The position numbers and the translations under genes are program-made. This document shows, piece after piece, positions 1-11,700 of a stretch of DNA of 64,000 bases (position 1 is the first letter of the stretch; each line of letters opens with the position of its first letter). The stretch is from contig NC_067206.1 in the NCBI RefSeq assembly GCF_026262505.1, positions 33,681,896 to 33,745,895 of the forward strand, in the 5' to 3' direction. The notes under the pieces are model-generated. The model did no database searches, had not been told where the DNA came from, and saw only the letters and a program-made list of their open reading frames with translations. Origin of the DNA: Trichomonas vaginalis G3. Its lineage: Eukaryota > Parabasalia > Trichomonadida > Trichomonadidae.

Positions 1-332
1 GTATTAGGTACTGTTGCAGCAATTTTAGCATCTCCACATCCCATATCTGCAATGACAGCTGTTTTTGGAATTGAATTTTTGATCCAATCAATAACAGCAT
101 CAACCGGTACAATGGGCCATGTTTTAGCCTGTATTTGGAATCCGTCGTGCATGGTGTTGAAATACTGTGGCTGCTTGTCGAAGAATTCTTTTGCTTCTGT
201 ACTTGTGCATGTATATAATTTCTCATTTAACATGCGGAACTTAGAGCCTTCGAGCTGTTGTCTATCATTGAGTGCCTTTTTTGGTGCTTTCTTAAAGTGT
301 TCCTTTGACTTTTTGTGCAAATTCTTAGACAT
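1..332 (-). CDS. Rrp8-like rRNA base methyltransferase, N-terminal part (runs off left edge)
   Basis: Reading leftward from an ATG at 332, the frame stays open to the window edge (about 110 residues). The N-terminus is Lys-rich (MSKNLHKKSKEHFKKAPKK). It is followed by the Rrp8 signature: GSKFRMLNEKLYT, then a Phe-Phe acidic helix, HDGF, WP.xPVDAVIDWIK and the SAM-binding motif I VIADMGCGDAKIA. This layout matches the Methyltransf_8/Rrp8 family, nucleolar enzymes that methylate an adenine of large-subunit rRNA. The catalytic C-terminal half lies outside the window. A plus-strand ORF over the same bases is a shadow. The family call is secure; the exact function is taken from the family. Confidence 0.85.
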   Translation of the reverse strand, partial: MSKNLHKKSKEHFKKAPKKALNDRQQLEGSKFRMLNEKLYTCTSTEAKEFFDKQPQYFNTMHDGFQIQAKTWPIVPVDAVIDWIKNSIPKTAVIADMGCGDAKIAATVPN

Positions 333-711
333 AATGTCTCCCCACTTTATTTTGTGTACTCTCCCTTTAAATCTTTGTTTAATATAATTCATACATAAAT
401 CTGTTCAGAATGGCAGGCTTCTGTTGTTATTTGTCATGTTTTTGAAATCCATTCAACGTTGAGCTTTATATGGCAAAAAATTTAAAAATAATGTTTGAAT
501 ATTCCATAATTTTTGGCATGTTCATTCTTATCAGTAAGTAATATGTTTATCAATGGTATATCTCAAATACAAATCTAAAAAAAATATACTCAATTTAGAA
601 AATAACAGGACATTATTTATAACATATGAATGATTAATTGTTTCATTCCAAGGTAATACTAATGTTAGGATGAAAGAGTAAACAGTTTGTAGATTTGAAA
701 ATTAACGATAT
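333..711. other. Intergenic, divergent/tandem spacer
   Basis: AT-rich spacer between the Rrp8-like gene and the next minus-strand gene. I see no ORF, hairpin or repeat of note. Confidence 0.6.
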
Positions 712-1149
712 TCATTTGTAACTAGAGCGTTTACCTTCGCGATAAGCTTGCTCAATTTTAGCAATGGCTGCTTCATTTGCATCAATTTTGTTTCTAATTG
801 TGCCGAATTGTAAAGAAAGATTCGTAATCATAATATTAGCTTGATTGAGCATTTCATTCAGATCACCTGACTTAACAGCTGCATCAACGGCAGCTTTATT
901 GATAGGTGTAACAGTAATTGTGGCTGGGCGTTTTGCAAGAGTACTTTGAACTAAAATATCGAGTTCTCTACTTCTTTGATTCATTTGATTTCTATTTGCT
1001 GATATTCCGCTGTAATTACTTGACATTGAAATTTGCGAGGCGCTATCAAAAGCTTCTGGTTGAGCAACATTCTTACCAGATCTTGCCATTGGCTCTGGCT
1101 CATCATCAAATGACTCTTCTTCAAACTCTTGAAAAGATTTCTGAGACAT
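712..1149 (-). CDS. Hypothetical protein, 145 aa, acidic N-terminus and helical C-terminus
   Basis: A complete ORF with ATG at 1149 and codon use typical of the neighbouring host genes. The first 25 residues are rich in Glu and Phe (FEEESFDDEPEP). A Ser/Asn-rich linker follows. The second half (about residues 75-145) is predicted helical, with regularly spaced hydrophobics (AAVDAAVKSGDLNEMLNQA, FGTIRNKIDANEAAIAKIE) and a basic tail. There is no signal peptide or membrane segment. I do not recognise a family. The form suggests a small coiled-coil or assembly subunit, but that is inference. It lies just left of transposon A. Confidence 0.65.
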   Translation of the reverse strand: MSQKSFQEFEEESFDDEPEPMARSGKNVAQPEAFDSASQISMSSNYSGISANRNQMNQRSRELDILVQSTLAKRPATITVTPINKAAVDAAVKSGDLNEMLNQANIMITNLSLQFGTIRNKIDANEAAIAKIEQAYREGKRSSYK

Positions 1150-1385
1150 TTCTAATAATTTTAAGTAAAAAAATGACGTTTAAAATTTCAAATTTCTTGA
1201 ATTTTCATGTTATATCGGCGTGACGCACCACTAGATGATAAAGAAAGTTATAATGTGATTATCTGTATGCATTGTTAGCTATAATAAAGTTGAGAATTGA
1301 TCAAAAATGGTTAATTTTTGTGAAAAACAGTGAAATGAAGAATTATGTCGTCACATTCAAGTTGATTCATCAACTTCTTTTCACT

Positions 1386-3831
1386 TTAAGGGTGCGCCCG
1401 GGAGGATCATGTAAACTTCAGAATTTAGAACCTTAATTTTTAAGCAATAACTTGGTACCTAAATAGGTAGGAAAACTCTAAAAATATCAAAAAATACAAT
1501 TTGGCTCCATAATAATCCTGTCATGGTGGCTGTTTGTATCCCCTAGTATTTTCCTCTTGAATCTCTTTTTCTGTCGAAATTAAATTCAAATCTCAGAAGT
1601 AGAAGTGAATAATCGACTTATTACTGCTATTATACGAATAAATAAATTCATTATATTATTTTTATTTACATAATATCTGTTTGAAGTCCATAATTCTATA
1701 AATTTTTCTTCAAAAACATTACAATCTTGATAGTTTTGATACTGTTTAATAGGTTTTTGGCACCTTATTTAGTATTTACTACGTATAGAGTCGATCTGAA
1801 CTTAATTTTCGGAAATTTAAAATATTTATTATAAGTAAAATCTGATTTGAAATTTATGTTTAACTACTCATATCTTTAGGGCTGTACAAGATTTAAAAAA
1901 ACATTGCCGGGTTACCGTAGAGGCCTAAAAAAATCGCGCCTCGGCGGCAAGCCGCCTCGGCATTAATAATGCGCATCTAAATTTTTATATGTCCTTCTTT
2001 CTTTTATTTTTCCCTTCCCTTTCTTTTCTTTTTCTTTTTTTTCCCTCCTCTTGCTCTCATTTACCTTTTTTTCCTTTTCTCATCATTTTTCAAAATTTTA
2101 AATTTTTATCAAAAATCTTGCCTATAAAAGCAGACTATGGAACCTTTTAATGCCTCTTAATCAATATTATACAGCATAAAGCATATTAAATGAAAGTAAT
2201 TACGTATAAATTTATTTTATTATCTTATTTATTAATTCTTTAGCATGTATTGTTTAATATTAACTTTTCTGTACATTAAATATGATATCTCCAAAGTATG
2301 AATGCCTTGTAACGAAACGAAAACTTAATTTTATGTTGAATATTTGTCGCAAACATTAGATTATTAAAATATATGTTGAATATCCCTTAGTATGAGACTT
2401 CATGACTCTTGTAGTCTAACGTGAGCTTTGGATTGCAAGCTCTGTGGTTAACGAACATAAATTAACTGTAAAGTTTTCAAAATTTTTCATCGTTTCTATC
2501 AGCATCTATTTTTCCTTTAAAATAATATATTTGTATGAATACAATATTTAGTAATTTTTTTATTTCCCATAATTTCATTCAAAATTTCAGAAAAAATTAA
2601 TTTCTATTCAATATTATTTCAGCTTCAAAACACTTCATTCTTATAGATGTTGATTCACTAAAGTGTGATACTCAATGTCTTATTTCAATGAAAATTGTTC
2701 TGCAAATTTATTTCACTTTTGACCTCACTTTTTCCGTAATTCAATTTTTTACTTTTAATATTTTAGATCTTCATAATATCATTTGAAAAATTAACCATAT
2801 AAAAAAATCAAGTTAACAATTCACTTTTTCCGTAATTCAAAAATCAAAAATATAAATAATATATCTTTTTATCAAATATTATTATTATATTCTATGAAAA
2901 ATGAGGTCCGGAAATTTTGCGGATTCCCGTAACTCAATTTTACGGAAAAAGTGCAGTAAACTATTCAAAATACGGAAAAATTGGTGTAAACTAATGATTT
3001 TACGGTAAAATCACGGAAAGTCCCGGAAGAATATATGTGCCTATATGAAATTATACAAAAATGAATCAAACGCATTTTAAAAGATTGTTCTTGTATTATA
3101 AATGCTATTCGCAGATTTATTAGTTGAAGAAAATTACCAAATTTTTGCCGATTTACAAAAAATGATTTACAAAGCATATTTTTATAAGGCTTTAAAAATC
3201 TTTAAAATGTGACCGGTGACGGAAATCCATGGTAACCAACCGCGGTTCCCGTTTGGAATGCCATACATATCTTGCATTATCCTGAGTAGCTTTTGTAAAA
3301 ATTCATCAAAAAGGATTTTAACGTGCTTTAATTTTTATTTTTAAAAATAATGCATACTATTATATAACTAGCATATTTACAAATTTTAGTGCTTTCAAAA
3401 ATTTAATCCTCCTCCTCTCAAATAAACGTACATCCGGGTGGCCTGTTTTTTGCAAAAAATAAAATTTCATTTTTTATGCTTAAAAAGTCAGAATTTTTAT
3501 TTGCTTCTGGGATATATGATGGCTATATCAGATGCCCATTCTTTTTGATACTCAACATTAAACATAAAACTTAGCCGTTAAGGCTCTTCTGAAAATATTT
3601 TTTTTCCCGAAAAATTTTCGAAAAAAATCAAAAAATTTAAAAATCCCCGAATCTGCAGGGATTTTAAAAAATTCTTTTAGTAAAACTTAAGGATATTGTA
3701 TCAGATATATTGGTATGGGCAAATTCAATTTTAATCCAATATTCATCGAGATATTAAGTTAACGAAGCTTTCAAAATTGAGAGGGTAATCCTCCTCCTCT
3801 CAAATAAACGTACATGCGGGTGCACCCTTAA
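1386..3831. mobile_element. TTAA-flanked non-autonomous DNA transposon (copy A)
   Basis: The element begins TTAA-GGGTGCGCCCG (TTAA at 1386-1389) and ends CGGGTGCACCC-TTAA (TTAA at 3828-3831). This gives inverted termini of about 11 bases with TTAA target duplications, as in the Kolobok and piggyBac superfamilies. Its left 200 bases and right part match copy B (5979-8107). Internally, a short block containing CTCCTCTCAAATAAACGTAC occurs near 3411 and again near 3790. No transposase is visible. A second element (1877-3265) sits inside it. The superfamily assignment is inference from TTAA plus G-rich ends. Confidence 0.75.
1877..3265. mobile_element. hAT-like insertion nested in copy A
   Basis: An 8-base direct repeat CATATCTT flanks this block (1869-1876 and 3266-3273). 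Copy B has the corresponding unfilled site (TCATATTTTGCAT near 6460). The left end is TAGGGCTG and the right end reads TATGGCAT on the other strand, so the terminal inverted repeats are imperfect. Subterminal CACTTTTTCCGTAA motifs occur on the left half and their reverse complements on the right half. There is no long ORF, so it is non-autonomous. The 8-base duplication suggests hAT; the ends are too decayed to be sure. Confidence 0.6.
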
Positions 3832-4084
3832 TAATTCTTTGAAGGGTGCACTTACCACTTTCTGACATTCTCTCAATTTTTTTTGACACACAAGATTTAT
3901 ATCGCAATTTTCCAGGTTCAAAATTTAACATTTTTGGCCGGGAGAAAGTAAATATAACTCACTATATAGTACCTAATATGGTTGCTATACATTTCTGCTA
4001 TTAAAATAAAGATACATTGATTTTTTCATGTATTTAATCACATCACAAGTATAAAAAAAAAAGTAATTAAGTATATTTATATAT
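3832..4084. other. Spacer with a transposon end fragment
   Basis: Just beyond copy A, GAAGGGTGCACTTACC (3841-3856) resembles the end of the same element family, so a remnant may lie here. The rest is AT-rich 3' flank of the membrane-protein gene. Confidence 0.4.
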
Positions 4085-5894
4085 TTAATTAGTATAAACG
4101 AAATAATCATCATTGCTATAAAGTAACTTCATAGCTGCATCTGCTTTACGCTTGATAACATCAGCATACTGTGCAGTGTTTTGGATAAGAATAACATCAG
4201 TCATGTTCCAAGAAGTGACATTTCCGGTCATCCACTCATTCAATGCTACAATGTAGTTTATTGGCTTGAATGGTACAGCCTGGAATGCTTGGTCAGTTGT
4301 TGTGAGCTCTCTTCGGCCGGCATAAAAAACAGATGGCGTCCAAACACGATCAACGATAGAAAGAAATGTCGTATTTGATTTTGTATTTTTGGCTATCCAT
4401 AATCCTGTTTCTTTGGCCGTATTGTCAGGAAATACTTCAATTGTTTGATCCAAACGATGGATGTAGCCAACAACGCCAGATAAGCAACTTGAAGCAATAA
4501 TAAGTACAATGAGCATGCCAATGGCCCCTTGTTTTGACTTCTTCTTTGAGATGAAAGTTAAATCCATGAAACCACCTGCAAAGAAAGAAGCAAGAACTGG
4601 ATATACTGATGTTATAACAGCAAAGAAGTTAAATCTGTGCGATTCTTGAAGATTTACGAAGAGAATTGTGATTAATGAAGCAATTGCAGAAATTGGAGCG
4701 ATTTTCTTCGTAAATAGATATCCAAGTATGCAGCCAATAGGTATTATACCAAAGATATTCCATAAATATCCGATTATTGGCTGGTAAGGCCAATGATTCG
4801 AATACATTACTCCAAAAGTGACATGAATCTTCTGTATATAGAGTAACAATGCAGCAACAACAGCAAAGAAAGCTCTTATATGTATTTTCTGCCATTTGTA
4901 AAAGAGATATACGAAGAATAAAACGGCGGCGCTTGGCGGACGGAGGAAAATAACAATCCAAGCGATTATTCCGGCCGAAAAGTCGAGGTTGAACTCGAGA
5001 AAAGAGTAAACTAATGATGATAATGCTAAACATAGTAAACAAAGTCGAGAAGTTAAGAGACAATGGAGCATTTCATGGCCCCATGGCTGATACTGACCTA
5101 ATCCTGTATTGAATCTGTATTCAATCGATGAAGAAAGACGAGAATTGTTATCTAACGCGTTAACTATTGCGTATCCGCCTAAGAAGAATACAATAGGTGT
5201 TGATAGGACAGCTGCTATATGGCTATCGAACACTTTTAGTGTATATGAATAAACAATTATGATAATCGAGAAAGTAAGTATGGAAGTTAATACGAATATC
5301 ACCTGATTCACTTCTAAATCTGAATCTAAGAGCAATGCTTCGTAAACACATGGTAAATATTCAGAGTGTAATGTAGAATTAATAACAATTGGATTTGGAA
5401 TTCCAAATTCTAGCTTTAATAATGATGATAATTTAAATGGTGATGCGAATCTATTATATCCTCTATGGAAAGATTGTATGGCAGCCAGCTCCAACCACAT
5501 ATCATTTTCCGAAGTTGAAATCCATTCGTTTTCTTTCGAGTGATAGAAGGCGATCTTGTAAGAGTATATCATAGCAAATGCAAATATTGAAATGAATATA
5601 AATGAAACGAGTTTTTTGATTTGAATATTTTTATTAAATTTAAAAGATGAGAGGAAATGTAATCTTGTTGAAATCAATGTCGCGATAAATAGCTGTATAA
5701 CACCATTTTTCCTGTTGCATCCGAAGAATGGATTAAGAATTAAGGTAGTTATTGATAAAAATACCATTCCAACTGGAAAAGAAGCTCCAATTAACAAAAT
5801 ATTAGGAAGTCTATATCTTCCAAGGAAATTTGTTAACTGAAATCCTAGGATTGCTGTTGTGGTTAAGTAAAATATAAGCTAAAAACGAAAACAT
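4085..5894 (-). pseudogene. GT-C-like polytopic membrane protein, probable 5' frameshift
   Basis: An uninterrupted frame of about 570 residues carries some ten or more hydrophobic segments. Its soluble tail has the pattern TGLWIAKNT...FLS.VDR.W...FYAGRRE, which resembles GT-C-type (PMT/GT39-like) membrane glycosyltransferases. The long frame has no ATG at its start. It opens after a TAG at 5879-5881, and its first internal Met is at PVGM. An ATG at 5894 reads MFSFLAYILL in another frame, which joins naturally to TTTAILGFQLTNF of the long frame by a one-base shift near 5860. So either the gene carries one indel in its first TM segment, or it starts at the internal Met. Transposon B begins only about 85 bases upstream of 5894. 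The enzyme function is inference. Confidence 0.6.
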
Positions 5895-5978
5895 CAATTA
5901 ATCAAAAATTGTTAAGAAATGAAACGAAAAAGAATGTCATATGTAAGAGAGTTTAGATTTTTCATTTGTTTTGTGAAG

Positions 5979-8107
5979 TTAAGGGTGCACACGAGAGGAT
6001 CATGTAAACTTCAGAATTTAGAACCTTATTTTTAGGCATTATCTTGGCTACCTATTTAGGCTCGAAAAGCAAAAAATATCAAAAAATACAACTTGACTCC
6101 ATTATGACCCTTTCATGGAGGTAGTTTTTATCCGCTAGTATTTTCCCTTTGAATCTCTTTACAATTCGAAATCAAATTCAAAACTCAGTAGAAGAAAGGA
6201 AGAATCGACTTACTACGGTTGTAATACGAATAAATACATATATTTAATTATTTTTATTTACATAATAATTGTTTGAAGCTCATATTCCAACAAATTTTTA
6301 AATAAAAACATTAAAATGTTGAAAATGTTCATATATTTTAATAGGGTTTTGGCACTTTATTGAGGAATTACTACATACATAGTCGAACTGAACTTGATAT
6401 TTTGAAATTTAAATTATTTATCAAAATTAAAATTTAACTTGAAATTTATAATTATTTAGTCATATTTTGCATAATTCTAAGTAGATTTTGTAAAAAATCA
6501 AGAAAGAAAAATTTTAGCGTGCTTTATTTTTTCTTTTTTATAATAATACATATTATTATATAATTAACATATTCATAATGTTTCACCCTTTCAAAAATAT
6601 AATCCTCCTCCTCTCAAATAAACGTACATACGGGTGGCCTCTTTTTTCAAAAAATTAAAATTTGAAATTTTGGGCTCAAATATTAGAGATTTTTTCAACC
6701 TTCAACGATATATGTTGTCTATATCAGACCTCCTTTCTTTTTGATACTTAACATTGTTCCTAAATCTTAGCCGTTAAGGCTGTTCTGAAAATATTTTTTT
6801 TCGAAAAAATTCAAAAAAAAATTCTTAAAATTCAAAAATCCCTTAAGGGTCCACTGTAAAAATTGAAAGTCTCTCAAAATTGAGAGGCGATTTGCAAATA
6901 ATTGTTATCGTCTTTTTTCGAAAATCCACTTTTCCTAGTGTTCTGATTAATATTTTGTGAATGTAACAATGAAGTATATGTTTTAATAAGATGATAATAT
7001 ATTCTATCACTTCAAATCACATAAAAATTGCAAAATCAGCGAGTTTTATAAGAACATGATTTTTTCCTATTTTTTTGCTTCTGGATGCGTGTTTTGAAAA
7101 ATAGATATTTTCGAATTTTGATTTTATAAAAAGGATGAATTTTATATTAGGAATTTTTTGACCTATTTCCAATCATGAATTCCTAAGTTTTTCTAGGAAT
7201 TAAATTGAGAAGAAATTAGGAAATTCGCTTTAATGCCATTACAAATTAATATTATGATGCATAATATATATATTTATTGAGGCTAATGTCGTAATATCGT
7301 GCATTTTATAAAAAATTCAAAGAATTGACAATTGGATAGCACAAATTTAATTCTCCAGACAAAGTATTATTGTTTTTATATTCAAAACATTATCCTTAGT
7401 TTTGAAATGTTGGCAAAAATTTTTCGTGTTATTTTTTGTGTTTCAGCATAAATTATGTATTTACTTATGAAAGATAAGCATTTTATTCATTATCATAAAG
7501 ATATACCATAACAAATTGATAACATTTTAAAAAAGTGTATTTTAGTGGGCATTATTCTGGCCAATGCCCATTTTTAAACGATTTAATATTGACCATATCA
7601 ATAGCCGACTCAATGTAAAAATTTAGATATTATTTTTTTCATTATTCAAACTTTGATAAATTTTAGTATAATAAATGATTTTGTTTCGTGTATGATACAG
7701 AAATGAAAAGCTTAATTAATATCATTTTGCATTTTTTCAAGAATGTTAGAGTACATCTACAATAAAAAATCGGATTCGAATTGCGATACTGCATCAAATT
7801 GTTGCACATCTGATAAGGATCTCAAAAGAGTAAAGTTAATTTTTTTGTGTTTTTTTTAAAACACCATCTTGAGCAATATTTTTGGGATGACGATAGGCCT
7901 TATTTGGCCTTACAGTGGACCCTTAATTCTTGAGGATTTTGGAAAAAAGTTTTTACATGAACATGTGTATATTATATGAAATATATTGATAAGGTAAAAA
8001 TCAAATTTTATTGCATATTCATCGAGAAAATAAACTAACGAATCCCTCAAAATTGAGAGGGTAATCCACCTCCTCTCAAATAAACGTACATACGGGTGCA
8101 CCCTTAA
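5979..8107. mobile_element. TTAA-flanked non-autonomous DNA transposon (copy B)
   Basis: Same family as copy A. The left end is TTAA-GGGTGCACACG and the right end CGGGTGCACCC-TTAA (TTAA at 8104-8107), with the same ATCATGTAAACTTCAGAATT subterminal sequence. It carries a nested TTAA element (6843-7926). Its right TTAA is shared exactly with the left TTAA of element K1, so one landed in the other's target site. No transposase is encoded. Confidence 0.75.
6843..7926. mobile_element. Small TTAA element nested in copy B
   Basis: Inverted ends TTAAGGGTCCACTGTAA (from 6843) and TTACAGTGGACCCTTAA (to 7926) are exact complements over 17 bases including the TTAA. About 1.08 kb, no significant ORF. At the corresponding position in copy A (near 3650) the sequence runs on without it, supporting insertion into B. 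This is a third TTAA-using family in the window. Confidence 0.75.
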
Positions 8108-8745
8108 GGATACCCTTACGTGTCAGATTTTTTGCGCATACGAAGAAGTCATGCTAGACATGAGCTATAAACCTGAAATTTTAGCAACATATTTAAAACT
8201 TTTTAAACTACAATACACTTTAATATTCAAGAACAAAAATATTCTTTTTAGAAATTACATAATTATTTTATGTGAAATCTATATAAAAACATATTTTGCG
8301 AGCGTAACTTTTTTCTTTATAAGCACCTTATATGACTGATAAACTGTGAAGGCACATAATTGTTAATTCATAGAGTTGATATGTTTCCAAAATTGAGAGG
8401 AAATTTGAAAATTGAATACCCTTTCAATTCAATTTTCAAAAGATATCAGCTCCTTCAATAATTGAAGGACGATTTTGATCATTTGCTCTTAAAACAAGTA
8501 TGCCATGGAGAAAAAAGTTACGCTCGCAAATCTGAAATATAACTATCATATAAAAAAATTAAATTTCTAATTTTTTACTCTATAGATATTATTGGCCACT
8601 TGTGTAATGCATAAAAGTTTATGTCATATGCATACATTTGGAAGTATGGGAGACGAGGGAAATTACTTCTATGAGGCACTAGGATTTTTAAAAATTTCTC
8701 TATCGGACTCACCATTCAATTTCTCGAAAATTAAAAAAAATCAAT

Positions 8746-11700
8746 GGGGAGAAGCTTCCTAAACTTTTTAATCCCATAAATATGGTCATTATCTGGAATA
8801 AAGAGTTAAGCGTCATATGTCACTTTTTGTACTAAGGAAACATCGACTTTATGCGTTATGACTTTTCGATGAGGAAACAAGTGTTCACGTATTATAAACT
8901 TCCTTATTCCAATAAACCGGCCCTAAACATAATTAATTTTAAGCATTATAATGGTCTCTTTTCTATGATAACCAAATCAATTTGGTTATCATAGAAAAGC
9001 ACCAAAAACTGGAATAGGAATAGCCGCGTTAAAACAGGAATAGGCAATATGGAAACAAGGGTAGACTCAAACTCATACTCAAGGCAAGACTGATACAAGA
9101 ATTACAACAAAATTTTACAAAATCTATTATTTATCTCAATTTAATGGCAGGTTTTAGTACCCGAAGAGTTTGCATTCTACTTTTTGCTCTTATTTTACAA
9201 AAATATTCTAAAAATTTGTAACTTCTTTTATAATATAATACTTTTTTTCAAATTTACTTTCCAAACGTTAATGTCTTGTTACGGCTATATCTTTGTACGG
9301 GGAAATAAAGAAATTTTATTATGCTATTATATTATTTTTTTTAAATCAATATCTAATCAATAGTAAGTTAGATTTTTTATTAAAAGAGCAAATAAAGATA
9401 CGATCGAGCAATAGTTTATTTTAAATCTCAATATTATAAAATAAATGTTCAAAATTTTTAAGTAATAATACTAAATACTTAAATAAGTAAAAGCACACAA
9501 GAAAAATATTCACTAACTTAAGAAAAAATCATATATTTAGAGAATTATCCCTTATAATAAGATTAAAAAAAATTAAACTGTTTTCAATCATCATCATCAC
9601 CAGCTCCATAGAACTTGTGTTTGCGATAGATGACACATTTTGCAAGCCATTTGACACCACCAAGATATGACCACAAATCGCTGCCAACATCTCCACCTTG
9701 AAGACCTTTGATCAAACCATCAGGAACAATGTAAGTAATTTCATCGTCGAGCATGAACCAAACTCTTCCTTTGTTGACGAAGGCAACGAAATGACCTTGA
9801 TGATAAGCAATAATGGAATGTATCTTAAATACATACGTTCCATCACTGAGTTGAGTTTTGTAGTTCTTCTTGATCTCAAATTTGTCAAAGAAGACATTTG
9901 GATCAGACCAATTCCTCTGAACGTCGACCCAGAGGAATGTTGAGATTTCATTGATATGAGAATCATCTGTGCACATTTGTTTAATTCCTTGATCAATACC
10001 TGCTGCACCAAGAGGAATGTGAAGCGAAACCGAATAGAAGCTTTCATCAGGAGTCTCAGTTTGATATTGGAATGTAACGGCAATATCTGGTTTGTTTGCT
10101 GATTCCGTAACATCATGTACAATCTTTTGAAATGTGTCATCGGCATCTTGCTGCTGGAAGTATTGCTTGCCGAGTGTTGTGATGAATTGTGAGCATGAAA
10201 TTGTGTATTCCTTGTGGCGGTAGTGCAACATCTGATCATAAATTTCGGCAAGTGCTTTCACTGGCGTATATTCGACATCTCCCAAATGCTCCATTACATC
10301 TTTTCTGAAAGTATTTACGTAGAACAAAACTTGCAAAACGGCATTGACATGGCAGGTAGCTCCCTCATTATGTAATCCTGGAATTGACATTTTTGTTTCG
10401 ATGTTGTAGATTGCATTTTGTGTTCTTTTAACAAGTATCTTATCAATCTTTTCATATCCAGCTAGTGGAGATGGAATCTTCATTGGAGTTTCTGGAGTTT
10501 GGAGATAAAGATCTTTTGGAACACATCTTGGCTTTGGCATTGGGCTTCCTGAACCATTTGGTTCTGGTGTTGCTGCAGCTTCTTTTTCATCTTTTGGAGT
10601 GCAAGGAAAATCGCAGTTATCCTTCTCACTGAGAGGTGTGGAATCGATGTGATAGTTATCTAAAGCAAACAATCCTTGAACAATAAGTGGAAGATTGCCT
10701 TTTTCACCACGATATCCTATTGCCAAGACACTCCAATTACTTTTATCGCGTGCAAAGCGGCGTTCGACAATTTGGCGATCATGTGCAATCGCATTATTGC
10801 GTTTTGTAACTTCTTCGTCATCACCTCTTTGCATAATGACGGCTGTTGGATGGTATTTCTGAATACCGATGTAACCTCTATCTGCAAGAAGTCCTAATGC
10901 AACAGATTCAACTCCACGTTGGACATGTAAAAAATCTGAAGCTCCTGATAAATCAAATACTTTCTTATCGTGAACTGAAGCTAAAAAACTTGTATTCATG
11001 TGAATTACCTGTCCTAAAGGATTAACAAGAACTTGAACCTTCATACCATTGCAATGGTTTTTAGCATCCCATGAACTTTTACGCTCAGCAAGATCAAGAG
11101 GAACGGTAAAAGGAATAGTAGAGCTATCAACTGCAGCAACACATGTTGGAAAGTTATCGAACTCCTTGTCACAGGGAGAATATTGTTTTGGAATGAATTC
11201 AGCAATGAAAATTGGGAACATCCTGTTTGTTGTTTTGTTAATGATTTTGCTGAGGTAACTCTGTTTCAAACTAACAATTCCTGACATTTTTTGCAATGGA
11301 AGATAAGTGCAATAGTAAGTTAATGTTAGGAATAACGCATCTAATGGATCACAACCGTTTTTCCGACCGCGTCTGGATGAAAACTCATGCTCGCGAACAA
11401 CATCAACTAAATACAAGAGTTGATCCAAAGAAAAGTTACAAAGGTCTTTGACATTTAAGATTGGGTGTGCCTCAAGGAATTTTTGTAAGCTAAACTTTCT
11501 GACAACTTTAAATTCTTCGGCATTAGCTGGTGCTTGATTTTCATCTTCACTTGCGGGCTCTGATTCATCAAGATAAGCTAAGTGCATTTGCATTCTCACG
11601 ATTTCCTTGGATCGGGTTTTGGACTTCTGGATATCATCCAAGAACTCGGAATCATCCTTGTACTCCATTAATGAAAGTGATATGAACATTTCTTCTAAGA

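Noticed and set aside
52-387. 111-codon plus-strand ORF at the left edge
   Set aside because: It is the antisense of the Rrp8-like gene, whose motifs are unambiguous.
5840-5870. ACTTAACCACAACAG (minus strand) as an intron acceptor giving the membrane-protein gene a 5' exon
   Set aside because: It differs from the strict acceptor motif and no donor of the GTAYGT form lies upstream; a one-base frameshift is simpler.
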